Positions 7,494 through 16,746 of a DNA stretch of 64,000 bases are shown here, piece after piece; positions within the stretch are counted from its first letter, which is position 1; every line of letters begins with the position of its first letter. Position numbers and translations under genes: made by a program. The notes below the pieces were generated by a model. The model saw nothing but the letters and a program-made list of their open reading frames with translations. It was not told the origin of the DNA and did no database searches. Origin of the DNA: an uncultured Sphingomonadaceae bacterium (GTDB lineage Bacteria; Pseudomonadota; Alphaproteobacteria; Sphingomonadales; Sphingomonadaceae); the NCBI GenBank assembly GCA_947493215.1, contig CANLQE010000001.1, positions 1,985,404-2,049,403 of the forward strand. Direction: 5' to 3'.

Positions 7494-9461
7494 ATGACCG
7501 TTTCTGAAAAAAATATGGCAAATGCCATCCGCGCGCTGTCCATGGACGCGGTGCAAGCAGCCAATAGCGGCCATCCTGGCATGCCCATGGGTATGGCAGA
7601 TGTTGCGACCGTGTTGTTTAGCGATTTTCTGAAATTTGACCCCAAGGCACCGAAATGGGCGGACCGCGACCGGTTTGTGCTCTCTGCCGGCCATGGTTCC
7701 ATGCTGATCTACTCATTGTTGCATCTTACGGGATATGAGCGCCCTACAATGCAAGATATCAAGGATTTCAGGCAATTATCCTCGCCTTGTGCGGGTCATC
7801 CTGAAAACTTCAAGTTGGCGGGCGTAGAGGCTACCACAGGCCCATTGGGGCAGGGATTTGCCATGGCCGTTGGTATGGCGATCGCAGAACGGCACTTAAA
7901 CGCGCATTTTGGCGACGATCTGGTAGATCATAAGACTTGGGTCATTGCTGGCGACGGCTGCCTCATGGAGGCGATCAACCATGAAGCGGTTGGTTTGGGC
8001 GGGCATTTGGGGCTTGGCCGCCTCAACGTGCTGTGGGACGATAACGGCATAACCATTGATGGCGGCACGGAATTGTCCACCAGTGAAGATATTCCGGCGC
8101 GCTATCGCGCTTCTGGCTGGCACGTCGTTTCCTGCGATGGGCATGATTTTGATGATATCCGTAAAGCGCTCAAAGAAGCGGAAGCCGATCCGCGGCCGTC
8201 GCTGGTCGCGTGTAAGACGGTTATCGGTTACGGAGCGCCGACAAAACAGGGCACTTCGGCTACCCACGGGGCGCCTCTGGGTGATGAAGAAATCACTGGA
8301 ACCCGGGCGGCATTGGGCTGGGATCACGAACCGTTTGTTGTTCCTGATGATGTGCGGGCCGCTTGGTTGGCGCTGGGTGAAAAGGGTGCAGCGGCGCATG
8401 AAGCCTGGAACGGGCGTCTTGGCGGCCATAGTGATAAGGCTGAGTTCGAACGACGGATGTCGGGCGCTTTGCCAGATAGCAGCGCGATGCAGGACTATCT
8501 GGAAGGTCTGGCGCAGGATCCTCCCAAGGTGGCAACCCGCAAGGCTTCGGAAATGGCTCTGGGTGCAATTACCGCTGCATTGCCGGAAATGGTTGGTGGT
8601 AGCGCCGATTTGACGGGTTCAAACAATACCAAAACGCCTTCTACTAAGCCTTTGACTAAAGATGACTATTCCGGGCGCTATATCTATTATGGTATTCGTG
8701 AATTTGGTATGGCTGCGGCCATGAACGGTATGGCGCTGCACGGCGGTATCATTCCTTATGGCGGCACATTTCTGGTGTTTACTGACTATTGCCGCGGTGC
8801 GATGCGGCTGTCAGCGATCCAGAACACACGTGCTATCTATGTCATGACCCATGACAGCATCGGATTGGGCGAAGATGGACCGACGCACCAACCGATTGAA
8901 CATGTTCAAAGTCTGCGTCTCATGCCGAACATGCATGTCTTCCGGCCTGCCGATGCGATTGAGACAGCCGAGTGCTGGGCGCTTGCTATCAAGCGGTCTG
9001 ACGGACCTTCGACGCTGGCTTTGACCCGTCAGGGCCTGCCGCCGTTACGCCATGACGTCAGTGTAAACCTTTGTGAAAAAGGCGCTTATTCTATCAAGTC
9101 GGCCGAGAGCGCCAAACGGGTGGTCTTAGTTGCCACCGGTTCTGAAGTTTCGCTAGCGATGGATGTGGCAGCGCAACTTGAGGCCAAGGGCGTCGGTGCC
9201 GAAGTCGTTTCCATGCCGTGCACTGAATTATTCGATGCACAATCGGACGATTATAAATCCGAACTGCTTGGCGGGTCCGGAATATTACGGGTTTCCATTG
9301 AAGCGGGAACGACCTTTGGTTGGGAACGTTACACGGGGTTAAACGGTCTGCGCTTCGGCATAGATAGTTTCGGAGCTTCGGCTCCGATTAACGACCTGTT
9401 CGAGCATTTTGGTCTCACCGCAGATGCAATTACACCGCAAATAATAGCTAAACTAGGCTGA
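7494..9461 (+). CDS. tkt: Transketolase
   Basis: Thiamine-diphosphate enzyme moving two-carbon units in the pentose phosphate pathway. At 655 residues it is full length. The N-terminus NAIRALSMDAVQAANSGHPG, the ThDP/Mg motif beginning GDGCLMEA near residue 153 with its later WDDNGITIDG, and the pyrimidine-domain stretch DSIGLGEDGPTHQP are all typical. It opens a plus-strand cluster of sugar-phosphate genes (gap, pgk, aldolase). The Shine-Dalgarno is a GGGGGA about 10 bases before the ATG. The 195-base gap to the left is shared with the divergent zapA block. Confidence 0.97.
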   Translation: MTVSEKNMANAIRALSMDAVQAANSGHPGMPMGMADVATVLFSDFLKFDPKAPKWADRDRFVLSAGHGSMLIYSLLHLTGYERPTMQDIKDFRQLSSPCAGHPENFKLAGVEATTGPLGQGFAMAVGMAIAERHLNAHFGDDLVDHKTWVIAGDGCLMEAINHEAVGLGGHLGLGRLNVLWDDNGITIDGGTELSTSEDIPARYRASGWHVVSCDGHDFDDIRKALKEAEADPRPSLVACKTVIGYGAPTKQGTSATHGAPLGDEEITGTRAALGWDHEPFVVPDDVRAAWLALGEKGAAAHEAWNGRLGGHSDKAEFERRMSGALPDSSAMQDYLEGLAQDPPKVATRKASEMALGAITAALPEMVGGSADLTGSNNTKTPSTKPLTKDDYSGRYIYYGIREFGMAAAMNGMALHGGIIPYGGTFLVFTDYCRGAMRLSAIQNTRAIYVMTHDSIGLGEDGPTHQPIEHVQSLRLMPNMHVFRPADAIETAECWALAIKRSDGPSTLALTRQGLPPLRHDVSVNLCEKGAYSIKSAESAKRVVLVATGSEVSLAMDVAAQLEAKGVGAEVVSMPCTELFDAQSDDYKSELLGGSGILRVSIEAGTTFGWERYTGLNGLRFGIDSFGASAPINDLFEHFGLTADAITPQIIAKLG

Positions 9462-9497
9462 AAACAGCTATAAACTGGAATTCAAAGGAGCAACATC

Positions 9498-10502
9498 ATG
9501 ACAAAAGTAGCAATTAACGGATTTGGTCGCATCGGTCGCCTCGTCGCCCGCGCCATCATGGAGCGCCCGGACTGTGGCCTCGAGCTGGTTGCCATTAACG
9601 ACCTTGCTGATGCGGATGCCAATGCGCTTTTGTTCGGTTATGACAGTGTCCACGGTCGTTTCCCTGGCGAAGTAACTGCCGATGGTGACAGCATTTCCGT
9701 CAACGGTAAGAAGATTGCTGTGACGTCAGAGCGCGATCCAGGCAATTTACCACATGGTGAAATGGGCATTGATATCGTATTGGAGTGCACCGGCTTCTTC
9801 CAATCGAAAGAAGCAGCGCAGCCGCATATTGATGCTGGCGCGAAACGCGTTTTAATCTCTGCTCCTGCCAAAAATGTTGACCAAACGGTCGTCTATGGGG
9901 TGAACCATGACGTATTGACGTCAGCGGATGTCATTGTTTCTAATGCATCTTGTACCACAAACTGCCTTGCACCGGTTGCCAAGGTGTTGAACGACGCGGT
10001 CGGCATCGAACGCGGCTTCATGACCACCATTCACAGCTATACCAATGATCAGCGTATGCTCGATCAGATGCATAGCGACATGCGCCGCGCCCGTGCTGGT
10101 GCGGTCAACATGATCCCGACCACAACAGGCGCTGCCCGTGCGGTTGGCCTCGTATTGCCGGAACTCAATGGCAAGCTCGACGGATCTTCGGTTCGGGTGC
10201 CGACGCCGAATGTTAGCTTGGTTGATCTGGTCTTCACACCAAATCGCGATACCACCGTTGAAGAAATCAACAATGCCCTGAAAGCTGCGGCTGACGGACC
10301 AATGAAAGGTGTATTGGTCTTTGAAGATAAGCCGCTGGTGTCCAGCGATTTCAACCATCAACCGGCAAGCTCTTCTGTGGACAGCCTCGAAACCTCGGTC
10401 ATGGATGGTAAGCTGGTCCGCGTGGTGAGCTGGTATGACAACGAATGGGGTTTCTCCAACCGGATGCTTGATACTGCAGGCGTAATGGCAGGCTTGCTCT
10501 AA
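9498..10502 (+). CDS. gap: Glyceraldehyde-3-phosphate dehydrogenase
   Basis: Oxidative phosphorylation of glyceraldehyde 3-phosphate, NAD-linked. It has 334 residues. The N-terminal Rossmann motif NGFGRIGR (residues 8-15), an acidic residue after the second strand (INDL, D35) that favours NAD+, and the catalytic SNASCTTNC with Cys152 are present. AAGGAG lies 8 bases before the start. It sits between tkt and pgk, with an 18-base gap to pgk, so it belongs to the same operon. Confidence 0.97.
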   Translation: MTKVAINGFGRIGRLVARAIMERPDCGLELVAINDLADADANALLFGYDSVHGRFPGEVTADGDSISVNGKKIAVTSERDPGNLPHGEMGIDIVLECTGFFQSKEAAQPHIDAGAKRVLISAPAKNVDQTVVYGVNHDVLTSADVIVSNASCTTNCLAPVAKVLNDAVGIERGFMTTIHSYTNDQRMLDQMHSDMRRARAGAVNMIPTTTGAARAVGLVLPELNGKLDGSSVRVPTPNVSLVDLVFTPNRDTTVEEINNALKAAADGPMKGVLVFEDKPLVSSDFNHQPASSSVDSLETSVMDGKLVRVVSWYDNEWGFSNRMLDTAGVMAGLL

Positions 10503-10520
10503 ACAGAAAGGTTCTGAGCA

Positions 10521-11711
10521 ATGGCTGGCAACAATTTTAAAACGCTAGATGATTTGGGTGATGTAACGGGAAAGCCCGGTCTCGTCCGGGTCGACCTGAA
10601 TGTGCCAATGGCAGACGGCAAAGTTACCGATGATACGCGGCTCAAGGCCGTTATCCCAACGGTCACCGAATTGGCCGATCGGGGCGCTAAACTATTGTTG
10701 CTCGCTCATTTCGGGCGGCCAAAAGGCAAGGCGGATATGCAATATTCGCTGGAGCCTGTGGTTGCGCCGTTGGCCAAAGTTCTTGGCCGCGATGTTGGTT
10801 TCATGCAAATGCCGGATCGCGATACGATTGATGCTCTGCCAAATGGCAGCATCGTTGTTGTCGAGAACAGCCGTTTTGCGCCGGGTGAAGAGAAAAATAG
10901 TCCGGACATGGCCAAAGCCATCGCCTCGTTTGGCGAATTTTACGTCAACGATGCTTTCTCGGCTGCCCATCGGGCCCATGTTACGACGGTGGGATTGGCG
11001 GATCATCTGCCAGCCTATGCCGGGCGTTCTATGGAGCGGGAGCTGAGCGCGCTTAACAAGGCGCTTGGTGATCCAGAACATCCGGTGGTTGCGGTTGTAG
11101 GTGGCGCAAAAGTCTCAAGCAAGCTCGACGTATTGCGGCAAATGGTCGAAAAAGTGGATCATCTGATCATCGGCGGCGGGATGGCCAATACCTTTCTGGC
11201 TGCACGCGGCGTCAATGTCGGCAAATCGCTATGCGAGCATGACCTGACCGATACAGCAAATGAAATACTGGAAGCGGCCGACAAAGCCGACTGTACGGTC
11301 CATCTGCCTTATGATGTCGTTGTATCGAAAGAATTTGCGCCCAACCCGCCAACCCGCACCGTGAATGTGCATGAGGTGGCCGCTGATGAAATGATCTTGG
11401 ACGTCGGACCGGCAGCGGTTGAAGCGCTGTCCGATGTCCTGAAAACCTGCAAAACGCTGGTCTGGAACGGTCCGATGGGTGCGTTTGAGACACCGCCCTT
11501 TGATATGGCGACCGTCGCATTGGCAAAAACGGCAGCAGCGTTGACCAAAGAAGGCTCGCTATTATCCGTGGCTGGCGGCGGCGACACGGTGGCTGCGCTA
11601 AACCATGCCGGTGTGGCCGATGATTTCAGCTTTGTTTCAACCGCTGGCGGCGCTTTCCTCGAATGGATGGAAGGCAAAGACCTGCCGGGTGTAAAGGCTT
11701 TGCAAAAATGA
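10521..11711 (+). CDS. pgk: Phosphoglycerate kinase
   Basis: Transfers phosphate between 1,3-bisphosphoglycerate and ADP. At 396 residues it is normal length. The substrate-binding N-domain (VRVDLNVPMADG; LAHFGRPKG), the ENSRFAPGEE loop, and the nucleotide-site sequences VVGGAKVSSK and WNGPMGAFE are intact. Its TGA overlaps the ATG of the following acetyltransferase (ATGA), which points to coupled translation. Confidence 0.97.
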   Translation: MAGNNFKTLDDLGDVTGKPGLVRVDLNVPMADGKVTDDTRLKAVIPTVTELADRGAKLLLLAHFGRPKGKADMQYSLEPVVAPLAKVLGRDVGFMQMPDRDTIDALPNGSIVVVENSRFAPGEEKNSPDMAKAIASFGEFYVNDAFSAAHRAHVTTVGLADHLPAYAGRSMERELSALNKALGDPEHPVVAVVGGAKVSSKLDVLRQMVEKVDHLIIGGGMANTFLAARGVNVGKSLCEHDLTDTANEILEAADKADCTVHLPYDVVVSKEFAPNPPTRTVNVHEVAADEMILDVGPAAVEALSDVLKTCKTLVWNGPMGAFETPPFDMATVALAKTAAALTKEGSLLSVAGGGDTVAALNHAGVADDFSFVSTAGGAFLEWMEGKDLPGVKALQK

Positions 11712-12211
11712 ATATCCGGCCTGCAGAAGATAAAGACAGGCCGATAATCGCCGAAATCCATGCGCGTAGCTGGCAGGAAAACTATCGCGACTATTTATCC
11801 GAAGAACTGCTGGATGAGCGTATCCCCGAATTGATGGCCGAGCGCTGGAAAAATGCCGAAATTGGCCCGCAGGATATTGTGCTGGTGGCCGAAGATGATC
11901 AGGTACAGGGCTTTGTTGCCGCCTGGGATGACGAGATGGTCTATGTCGATAATCTTCATGTTCGCAGCGACTGCCGTTCGCAGGGCATTGGTCGCAAATT
12001 GCTTGCCGCCGCCGCCCGTGCAGCCAAAGAAAATGGCCGGAAAGCGATATGGTTGCATGTCGTTGTCGGTAATGACCGCGCCAGAAGCTTATATACCCGC
12101 CTTGGCGGCATGGCTGACGGGATTGAAGATAAAGACCTTTATGGAACCATGGTTCCCAATGAACGTATTTTATGGCGAGATATCAATATTCTCGTCGAAC
12201 AATCTAACTAA
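11708..12211 (+). CDS. GNAT-family N-acetyltransferase (167 aa)
   Basis: The GNAT fold is clear: N-terminal IRPAEDKDRPIIAEIHARSW, the acetyl-CoA pyrophosphate loop RSQGIGRKLL near residues 95-105, and a C-terminal WLHVVVGNDRARSLYTRLGG. The substrate is unknown. I start it at 11708 (ATGA overlap with pgk), because an earlier in-frame start would lie well inside pgk and add residues foreign to the family. The gene separates pgk from the aldolase gene within the glycolytic operon, so it may modify a metabolite or enzyme of this pathway, an inference from position. Confidence 0.88.
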   Translation: MNIRPAEDKDRPIIAEIHARSWQENYRDYLSEELLDERIPELMAERWKNAEIGPQDIVLVAEDDQVQGFVAAWDDEMVYVDNLHVRSDCRSQGIGRKLLAAAARAAKENGRKAIWLHVVVGNDRARSLYTRLGGMADGIEDKDLYGTMVPNERILWRDINILVEQSN

Positions 12212-12226
12212 ACGAGGACGAATTTC

Positions 12227-13120
12227 ATGCATGATCCGAAGATGATGGACAAAATCGAAAATGGCGCAGGCTTTATCGCGGCTTTGGACCAAAGCGGTGG
12301 CTCTACGCCGAAAGCATTGGCTGGATATGGCGTGGAAGCGGATGCCTTTTCGAACGATGATGAGATGTTTGCCCTGATCCATGACATGCGCAGCCGTATC
12401 GTGACGGCTCCGAGTTTTGGCAACGGCAAGGTTATTGGTGCGATCCTGTTTGAAAAAACCATGGACGGCGAAGCGGGCGGCAAGCCAGTGCCCACACTGC
12501 TCTGGGAACGCGGCGTTGTGCCCTTTTTGAAAGTGGACAAAGGCCTGGAAGACGAATCTGATGGCGTTCAGATGATGAAACCCAATCCCGGTCTTGGTGC
12601 ATTGCTGGAACGCGCCAAAGCAAAGGGTGTTTTCGGCACCAAGATGCGTTCGGTCATTAACCTTGCCTCACCAACCGGCATTGCGGCCATTGTCAAACAA
12701 CAGTTTGACGTTGCTGGGGAGATTTTGGATCACGGCCTGATGCCGATGATTGAGCCGGAAGTGAATATCAAGAGCGCGGAACGGGCCCAGTGTGACGCGA
12801 TTTTGCTTGAAGAGCTTACAAAGCAACTCGACGCGCTGCCGGAAGATCGCAAAGTCATGCTGAAATTGTCGATTCCCACGAAAGCCAATCTCTACGCACC
12901 GTTGGTTGATCATCCACGGGTCGCGCGCGTTGTAGCGCTTTCAGGTGGTTTCTCCCGTGATGAGGCCTGTGCAGAGCTTGCCAAAAACCGCGGTATGATC
13001 GCGAGTTTCTCTCGGGCGCTGCTACAGGATTTGCGTCATTCGATGACCGATGGAGAATTTGATCAGTCGCTCGGTGGCGCTATCGATCAAATCCAGAAAG
13101 CTTCGACCGTTAAAGTATAG
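12227..13120 (+). CDS. fda: Fructose-bisphosphate aldolase, class I
   Basis: Cleaves fructose 1,6-bisphosphate to the two triose phosphates without a metal. It has 297 residues, the size of the bacterial class I enzymes. GAGFIAALDQSGGSTPKAL near the N-terminus, KGVFGTKMRS, MIEPEV and VMLKLSIPTK, with the probable Schiff-base Lys213, are the family landmarks. GAGGA precedes the ATG by 7 bases. It follows tkt, gap and pgk, which makes the cluster a near-complete triose/pentose set; tpiA lies separately at 59 kb. Confidence 0.93.
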   Translation: MHDPKMMDKIENGAGFIAALDQSGGSTPKALAGYGVEADAFSNDDEMFALIHDMRSRIVTAPSFGNGKVIGAILFEKTMDGEAGGKPVPTLLWERGVVPFLKVDKGLEDESDGVQMMKPNPGLGALLERAKAKGVFGTKMRSVINLASPTGIAAIVKQQFDVAGEILDHGLMPMIEPEVNIKSAERAQCDAILLEELTKQLDALPEDRKVMLKLSIPTKANLYAPLVDHPRVARVVALSGGFSRDEACAELAKNRGMIASFSRALLQDLRHSMTDGEFDQSLGGAIDQIQKASTVKV

Positions 13121-13131
13121 GAATAAGGCAC

Positions 13132-13809
13132 TTGGCAAAATCAGATCCAAGCTGGTCAGATGTGGATGATTATATCGTCGAGCACCTGATAGGCGATGAT
13201 CTGGTCCTAGACGCGTGTTTGAATGCGAATGCACGTGAAGGTCTTCCGGAGATCGATGTTTCGCGAACGCAGGGACGGATGCTGGAATTGCTTGCGCGCG
13301 GGGTTGGAGCGAAACATATCTTGGAAATTGGCACGTTGGGCGGCTATTCGGCGATTTGGTTGGCCCGGGCTTTGCCTGATGATGGTCGGCTCGTTTCGCT
13401 GGAACTGGAACCACAATATGCGGCGGTGGCACGGTCCAATATCGAAAAGGCAGGATTGACGGATAAGGTCGAAATAATGGTTGGTGAAGCAGTGGACTCG
13501 CTGGCTACACTGGAAGCGAATAAAGTGCCCCAGTTCGACTTTGTTTTCGTAGACGCGGACAAAGAAAATTACGCGACCTATCTGGAGCACGCCGTTCGCC
13601 TGTCCCGGCCTGGAGCGATGCTGGTTTTTGATAATGTGGTGCGAGAGGGCGGGGTGATTGACCCTGCCAGTTCTGACCCTAAGGTTCCGGGGACGCGCGA
13701 ACTTTACAGCGCGTTGCAAAATCATCCGCGTGTTGATGCAACGGCCATTCAAACCGTTGGTTCGAAAAAATGGGATGGGTTCCTGCTTGGGATCGTGCGG
13801 GATGACTAA
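13132..13809 (+). CDS. Class I SAM-dependent O-methyltransferase (CCoAOMT-like)
   Basis: 225 residues with the cation-dependent O-methyltransferase pattern: SAM motif LEIGTLGGYSAIWLA (about 64-78), acidic LELEP, and the metal-binding FVFVDADKENY. The real acceptor is unknown; members methylate catechol-like compounds. The start is a TTG with AAGG seven bases upstream. The gene lies 11 bases after the aldolase gene and 12 before thiE, so it is probably in the same transcript. Confidence 0.87.
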   Translation: MAKSDPSWSDVDDYIVEHLIGDDLVLDACLNANAREGLPEIDVSRTQGRMLELLARGVGAKHILEIGTLGGYSAIWLARALPDDGRLVSLELEPQYAAVARSNIEKAGLTDKVEIMVGEAVDSLATLEANKVPQFDFVFVDADKENYATYLEHAVRLSRPGAMLVFDNVVREGGVIDPASSDPKVPGTRELYSALQNHPRVDATAIQTVGSKKWDGFLLGIVRDD

Positions 13810-13821
13810 GGGACAACAACA

Positions 13822-14451
13822 ATGAAGATACCGTCTTGCCAGCTTTACCTTATTTCACCGCTCGACGTTGGTGGTGACTTTCCTGAACAGTTGAAATCTG
13901 CCTTGGAAGCTGGTTCGGTGGCTGCCTTTCAGTTTCGCGTTAAAGATATTGCTCAAGACGATGCGGCGCTTCTGGCCGAACCATTGAAGGCCATATGCGA
14001 CGTGCATGATGTTGCTTTCATTGTGAATGATGATGTCGCACTGGCGAAACGCCTCGGGGCCGATGGTGTTCATTTGGGGCAGGGCGATAGTCACCTGAAA
14101 GACGCCCGGGCGGAATTGGGAGATCAGATCCAGATTGGCATTACCTGCCATGACAGCCGGCATCTGGCGATGGAGGCAGGTGAGGGCGGTGCGAACTATG
14201 TTGCCTTTGGTGCCTTTTTCCCGACACAGACCAAAGAGACCCATCACCGGCCCGAAGTCGATGTGCTGCAATGGTGGTCAAATATCATGGAAATACCATG
14301 TGTGGCCATTGGCGGGATAACCCCGGAAAACTGCCAGTCGCTTATCGATGCAGGTGCTGATTTTCTGGCGGTTAGCGGAGCGGTTTGGAAAGACCCCAAG
14401 GGGCCGGCACATGCCGTAAAGCGTTTTGCGGATATATTGTCAGCGAATTGA
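13822..14451 (+). CDS. thiE: Thiamine-phosphate synthase
   Basis: Joins the pyrimidine and thiazole halves of thiamine. It is a TIM barrel of 209 residues. FQFRVKD, FIVNDDVALA, GADGVHLGQGD and the phosphate-binding VAIGGITPEN follow each other in the normal order. It closes the operon that begins with the thiamine-dependent transketolase. No TPP riboswitch is visible upstream, so thiamine control at this locus is not evident. Confidence 0.9.
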   Translation: MKIPSCQLYLISPLDVGGDFPEQLKSALEAGSVAAFQFRVKDIAQDDAALLAEPLKAICDVHDVAFIVNDDVALAKRLGADGVHLGQGDSHLKDARAELGDQIQIGITCHDSRHLAMEAGEGGANYVAFGAFFPTQTKETHHRPEVDVLQWWSNIMEIPCVAIGGITPENCQSLIDAGADFLAVSGAVWKDPKGPAHAVKRFADILSAN

Positions 14452-14457
14452 CGGTTT

Positions 14458-14703
14458 TCAGGAAGAGCTTTTCGTCACGCCGATATTTGACCGTACATAT
14501 TGCGCTATAAACCGATCCGCGGAAGGCGGCGAGAAATTGGGTAATTGCTCCAATTCTCTGACATAGCCGGGCATGGGGATGAAAGACCTTATCCTGCCGC
14601 CACTAATGGAATAGCCGAACAAGCCGGCAGCAGCGGCTTTGCAAGAATGTGGTTCGGATAGAAACCGGCTTTTGGTGTGTTTTGGAATATCTGCTTGTGC
14701 CAT
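14458..14703 (-). CDS. Small hypothetical protein, paralog of 14780-15001 (81 aa)
   Basis: No family is recognised. The core KAAAAGLFGYSIS, a Pro-containing linker, YVRELEQLPNFSPPSADRF and IAQYVRS align with the neighbouring 73-residue protein (PAAGLFSGIIS, FLSEIESMPHFGIPSEESF, VRNFLKG). Two adjacent reading frames sharing this plan are unlikely by chance, which supports both as genes. It is soluble and has no signal peptide or membrane helix. It converges on thiE, with stops 6 bases apart. No good Shine-Dalgarno precedes the ATG. Confidence 0.6.
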   Translation of the reverse strand: MAQADIPKHTKSRFLSEPHSCKAAAAGLFGYSISGGRIRSFIPMPGYVRELEQLPNFSPPSADRFIAQYVRSNIGVTKSSS

Positions 14704-14779
14704 AGCGCTTAGTTACACTGATGTAAGTGCGACGTATTGTATGAAAAAGACAAGCGGCTAATGTTAAGGCTTTAAATGA

Positions 14780-15001
14780 TCATGGCTCGATGACAAAAAG
14801 TCCTTTGCGCCCTTTCAGAAAATTCCTGACGAAGCTTTCCTCCGACGGGATGCCGAAATGCGGCATCGACTCTATTTCGCTGAGAAACCCAATATGGGAG
14901 GTCGGTGTGGGGGCGGGGGCGTGCGAAATTATCCCGCTGAATAGGCCAGCAGCAGGGGCGGTTGTTTCTTCGGGCGACACCGGATCGGGAACATTTTCCA
15001 T
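14780..15001 (-). CDS. Small hypothetical protein, paralog of 14458-14703 (73 aa)
   Basis: The second member of the tandem pair. It has an acidic N-terminus (MENVPDPVSPEETTA), a hydrophobic PAAGLFSGIIS core, a Pro/Thr-rich spacer, then an amphipathic FLSEIESMPHFGIPSEESFV. GCAGG lies three bases before the ATG. The pair sits between thiE and efp and reads against both. Function unknown; the short hydrophobic-plus-amphipathic layout could fit a membrane-associated peptide or a binding adaptor, but nothing decides this. Confidence 0.6.
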   Translation of the reverse strand: MENVPDPVSPEETTAPAAGLFSGIISHAPAPTPTSHIGFLSEIESMPHFGIPSEESFVRNFLKGRKGLFVIEP

Positions 15002-15134
15002 TACCTGCCGCGTAAATACTGCTTAGGGGAATGTATTGTATGAAATCGCCATATCCAGTCTTCGCTGCGCTTGCCTATCGTCGTCCGTCGTTATAGAGGG
15101 CCGCAACACAAGATTTCCGAAAGCGAGATGTTCC

Positions 15135-15698
15135 ATGAAAATCAGCGGCGTAGATATCCGTCCAGGCAACATATTGGATTACGAAAAAGGCCTTTGGAAG
15201 GTCGCCAAGATTCAGCACACGCAGCCCGGCAAAGGCGGCGCTTATATGCAGGTTGAAATGAAGAACCTCGTTGATGGCCGCAAAACCAACGTCCGCTTTC
15301 GCAGTGCCGATACGGTGGAAAAGGTCCGTCTGGATACCAAGACCTTTCAGTATCTTTTTGCCGATGGTGATATGCTTACGTTCATGGACAAGGAAAATTA
15401 CGAGCAGATCACATTGCCCGCCGATTTGCTGGGCGATGCGGTTGAGTTTTTGCAGGACGGGATGGATGTTCAGCTCGAACTTTATGAAGAAAAGCCGATT
15501 TCAGTGCAATTGCCCGACCAGATTGAAGCGGAAATTGTGGAAGCGGATGGTGTTGTTAAGGGCCAGACCGCATCTTCCAGCTATAAGCCTGCGGTTCTCG
15601 ATAATGGCGTTCGCGTTATGGTGCCGCCATTTATTTCGGCTGGCACGCGGATCATTGTTGACGTTTATGCGCGGGAATATGTCGGTAAAGTCTCTTAA
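15135..15698 (+). CDS. efp: Elongation factor P
   Basis: Relieves ribosome stalling at polyproline. It has 187 residues in three beta-barrel domains. The N-terminal [11 protein letters not shown] and the loop PGKGGAY, with Lys33 at the tip that contacts tRNA, are present; the C-terminal [15 protein letters not shown] and [13 protein letters not shown] match the family. I start it at the ATG 15135, which begins the conserved [12 protein letters not shown]. An open frame extends further upstream, but those residues do not resemble EF-P. Confidence 0.95.
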   Translation: MKISGVDIRPGNILDYEKGLWKVAKIQHTQPGKGGAYMQVEMKNLVDGRKTNVRFRSADTVEKVRLDTKTFQYLFADGDMLTFMDKENYEQITLPADLLGDAVEFLQDGMDVQLELYEEKPISVQLPDQIEAEIVEADGVVKGQTASSSYKPAVLDNGVRVMVPPFISAGTRIIVDVYAREYVGKVS

Positions 15699-15719
15699 GG
15701 CAATATAGAAGACCGCTAG

Positions 15720-15781
15720 CCCTTAGCTTGTCAAAGGGCGTCCAGCACTCGAAGATAAACGTGGTTCGACAGGCTCCCCAC
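15720..15781. repeat. Decayed REP-like pair
   Basis: Two short interrupted palindromes lie 22 bases apart: 15720-15738 (CCCTTAGCTTGTCAAAGGG) and 15761-15781 (GTGG...CCAC around TTCGACAGGCTC). The words AGCTTGTC and GTTCGACAGGCT are the complementary halves of the REP palindromes common in sphingomonad genomes. Here they form an inverted pair with mismatches, so I read it as a worn BIME-like unit between efp and suhB. Confidence 0.5.
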
Positions 15782-15823
15782 TAAGGGGTAAGCATTTGTC
15801 CCCCGATACTGAAAGCTTAAGAC

Positions 15824-16642
15824 ATGCCAGCACATTCCGCCCTTATCACCGTTATGGAACGCGCCGCACGTAAGGCGGGATCACGTCTGCGTCGCGACTT
15901 TGGTGAAGTCGAGCATCTTCAGGTGTCAAAAAAAGGCCCGGCCGATTTCGTATCCAAAGCGGACATGCGCTCTGAACGCATTCTTTATGATGAACTCATG
16001 AAGGTGCGTCCGGGCTGGGGCTTCGTGCTCGAAGAAGGCGGGATGATTGAGGGCGAAGAAGGCAAACCGCGCTGGATCGTCGATCCGCTCGACGGCACCA
16101 CCAATTTTCTTCACGGTATTCCGCATTTCGCGATTTCCATCGCTGTGCAGGAACGCTCCTATGATGGGCAGGGTTGGGGCAAGATTACCAGTGGCTTGAT
16201 TTACGAACCCGTATCTGACCAGACTTGGTGGGCGGAAATGGACAAGGGTGCCTATGTGGGCGAAAAACGCTTGCGGGTTTCTGCGCGCCGTGATTTGTCG
16301 GAGGCGGTTATCGCCACCGGCATCCCATTTAAAGGCCATGGTGATCTGAGCGAATGGTCCCGCATCTTTGGCTCGATTGCGCCACAAGTGGCCGGTATCC
16401 GTCGCAATGGCGCGGCTTCGCTTGACCTCGCATGGTTGGCGGCCGGTCGTTATGACGGTTTTTGGGAAGCGGATTTGCAAGTTTGGGACGTGGCAGCAGG
16501 CATATTGATGGTCCGGGAAGCGGGCGGTTTTGTCAGCGATTATACCGGGGGTGATCAGCCGATTGGACAGCGTGAAATACTGGCGGCGAACGAAGCGCTT
16601 CATAGTAAGTTACACAAAATTCTGGCCCGGTCGCTGCTATAA
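15824..16642 (+). CDS. suhB: Inositol monophosphatase family protein
   Basis: Mg-dependent phosphatase of the IMPase/SuhB family, 272 residues. The metal site is complete: EE at 70-71, WIVDPLDGTTNF (Asp87, Asp90, Gly91) and later LQVWDVAAG with the third Asp. Substrate could be inositol 1-phosphate or another sugar phosphate; SuhB also has an RNA-related role in E. coli, which cannot be judged here. It is preceded by the REP-like pair and followed by the nuo operon. Confidence 0.9.
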   Translation: MPAHSALITVMERAARKAGSRLRRDFGEVEHLQVSKKGPADFVSKADMRSERILYDELMKVRPGWGFVLEEGGMIEGEEGKPRWIVDPLDGTTNFLHGIPHFAISIAVQERSYDGQGWGKITSGLIYEPVSDQTWWAEMDKGAYVGEKRLRVSARRDLSEAVIATGIPFKGHGDLSEWSRIFGSIAPQVAGIRRNGAASLDLAWLAAGRYDGFWEADLQVWDVAAGILMVREAGGFVSDYTGGDQPIGQREILAANEALHSKLHKILARSLL

Positions 16643-16746
16643 CCGCGTAAACGGCATATTTGCCGCCAATTTGAGCCATTTGGCCCTTGCAGCTTGGTGA
16701 GCCTATCCCTAAAAGCGGCCCTGAATTATAGAGAAACGAGTCTTTT

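Noticed and set aside
11663-11707. Longer N-terminus for the GNAT protein
   Set aside because: Overlaps pgk by 48 bases, and the residues differ from the family; the ATGA overlap at 11708 is the better start.
15036-15134. Upstream extension of EF-P
   Set aside because: The conserved family start [12 protein letters not shown] begins at 15135; the extra residues are unrelated.
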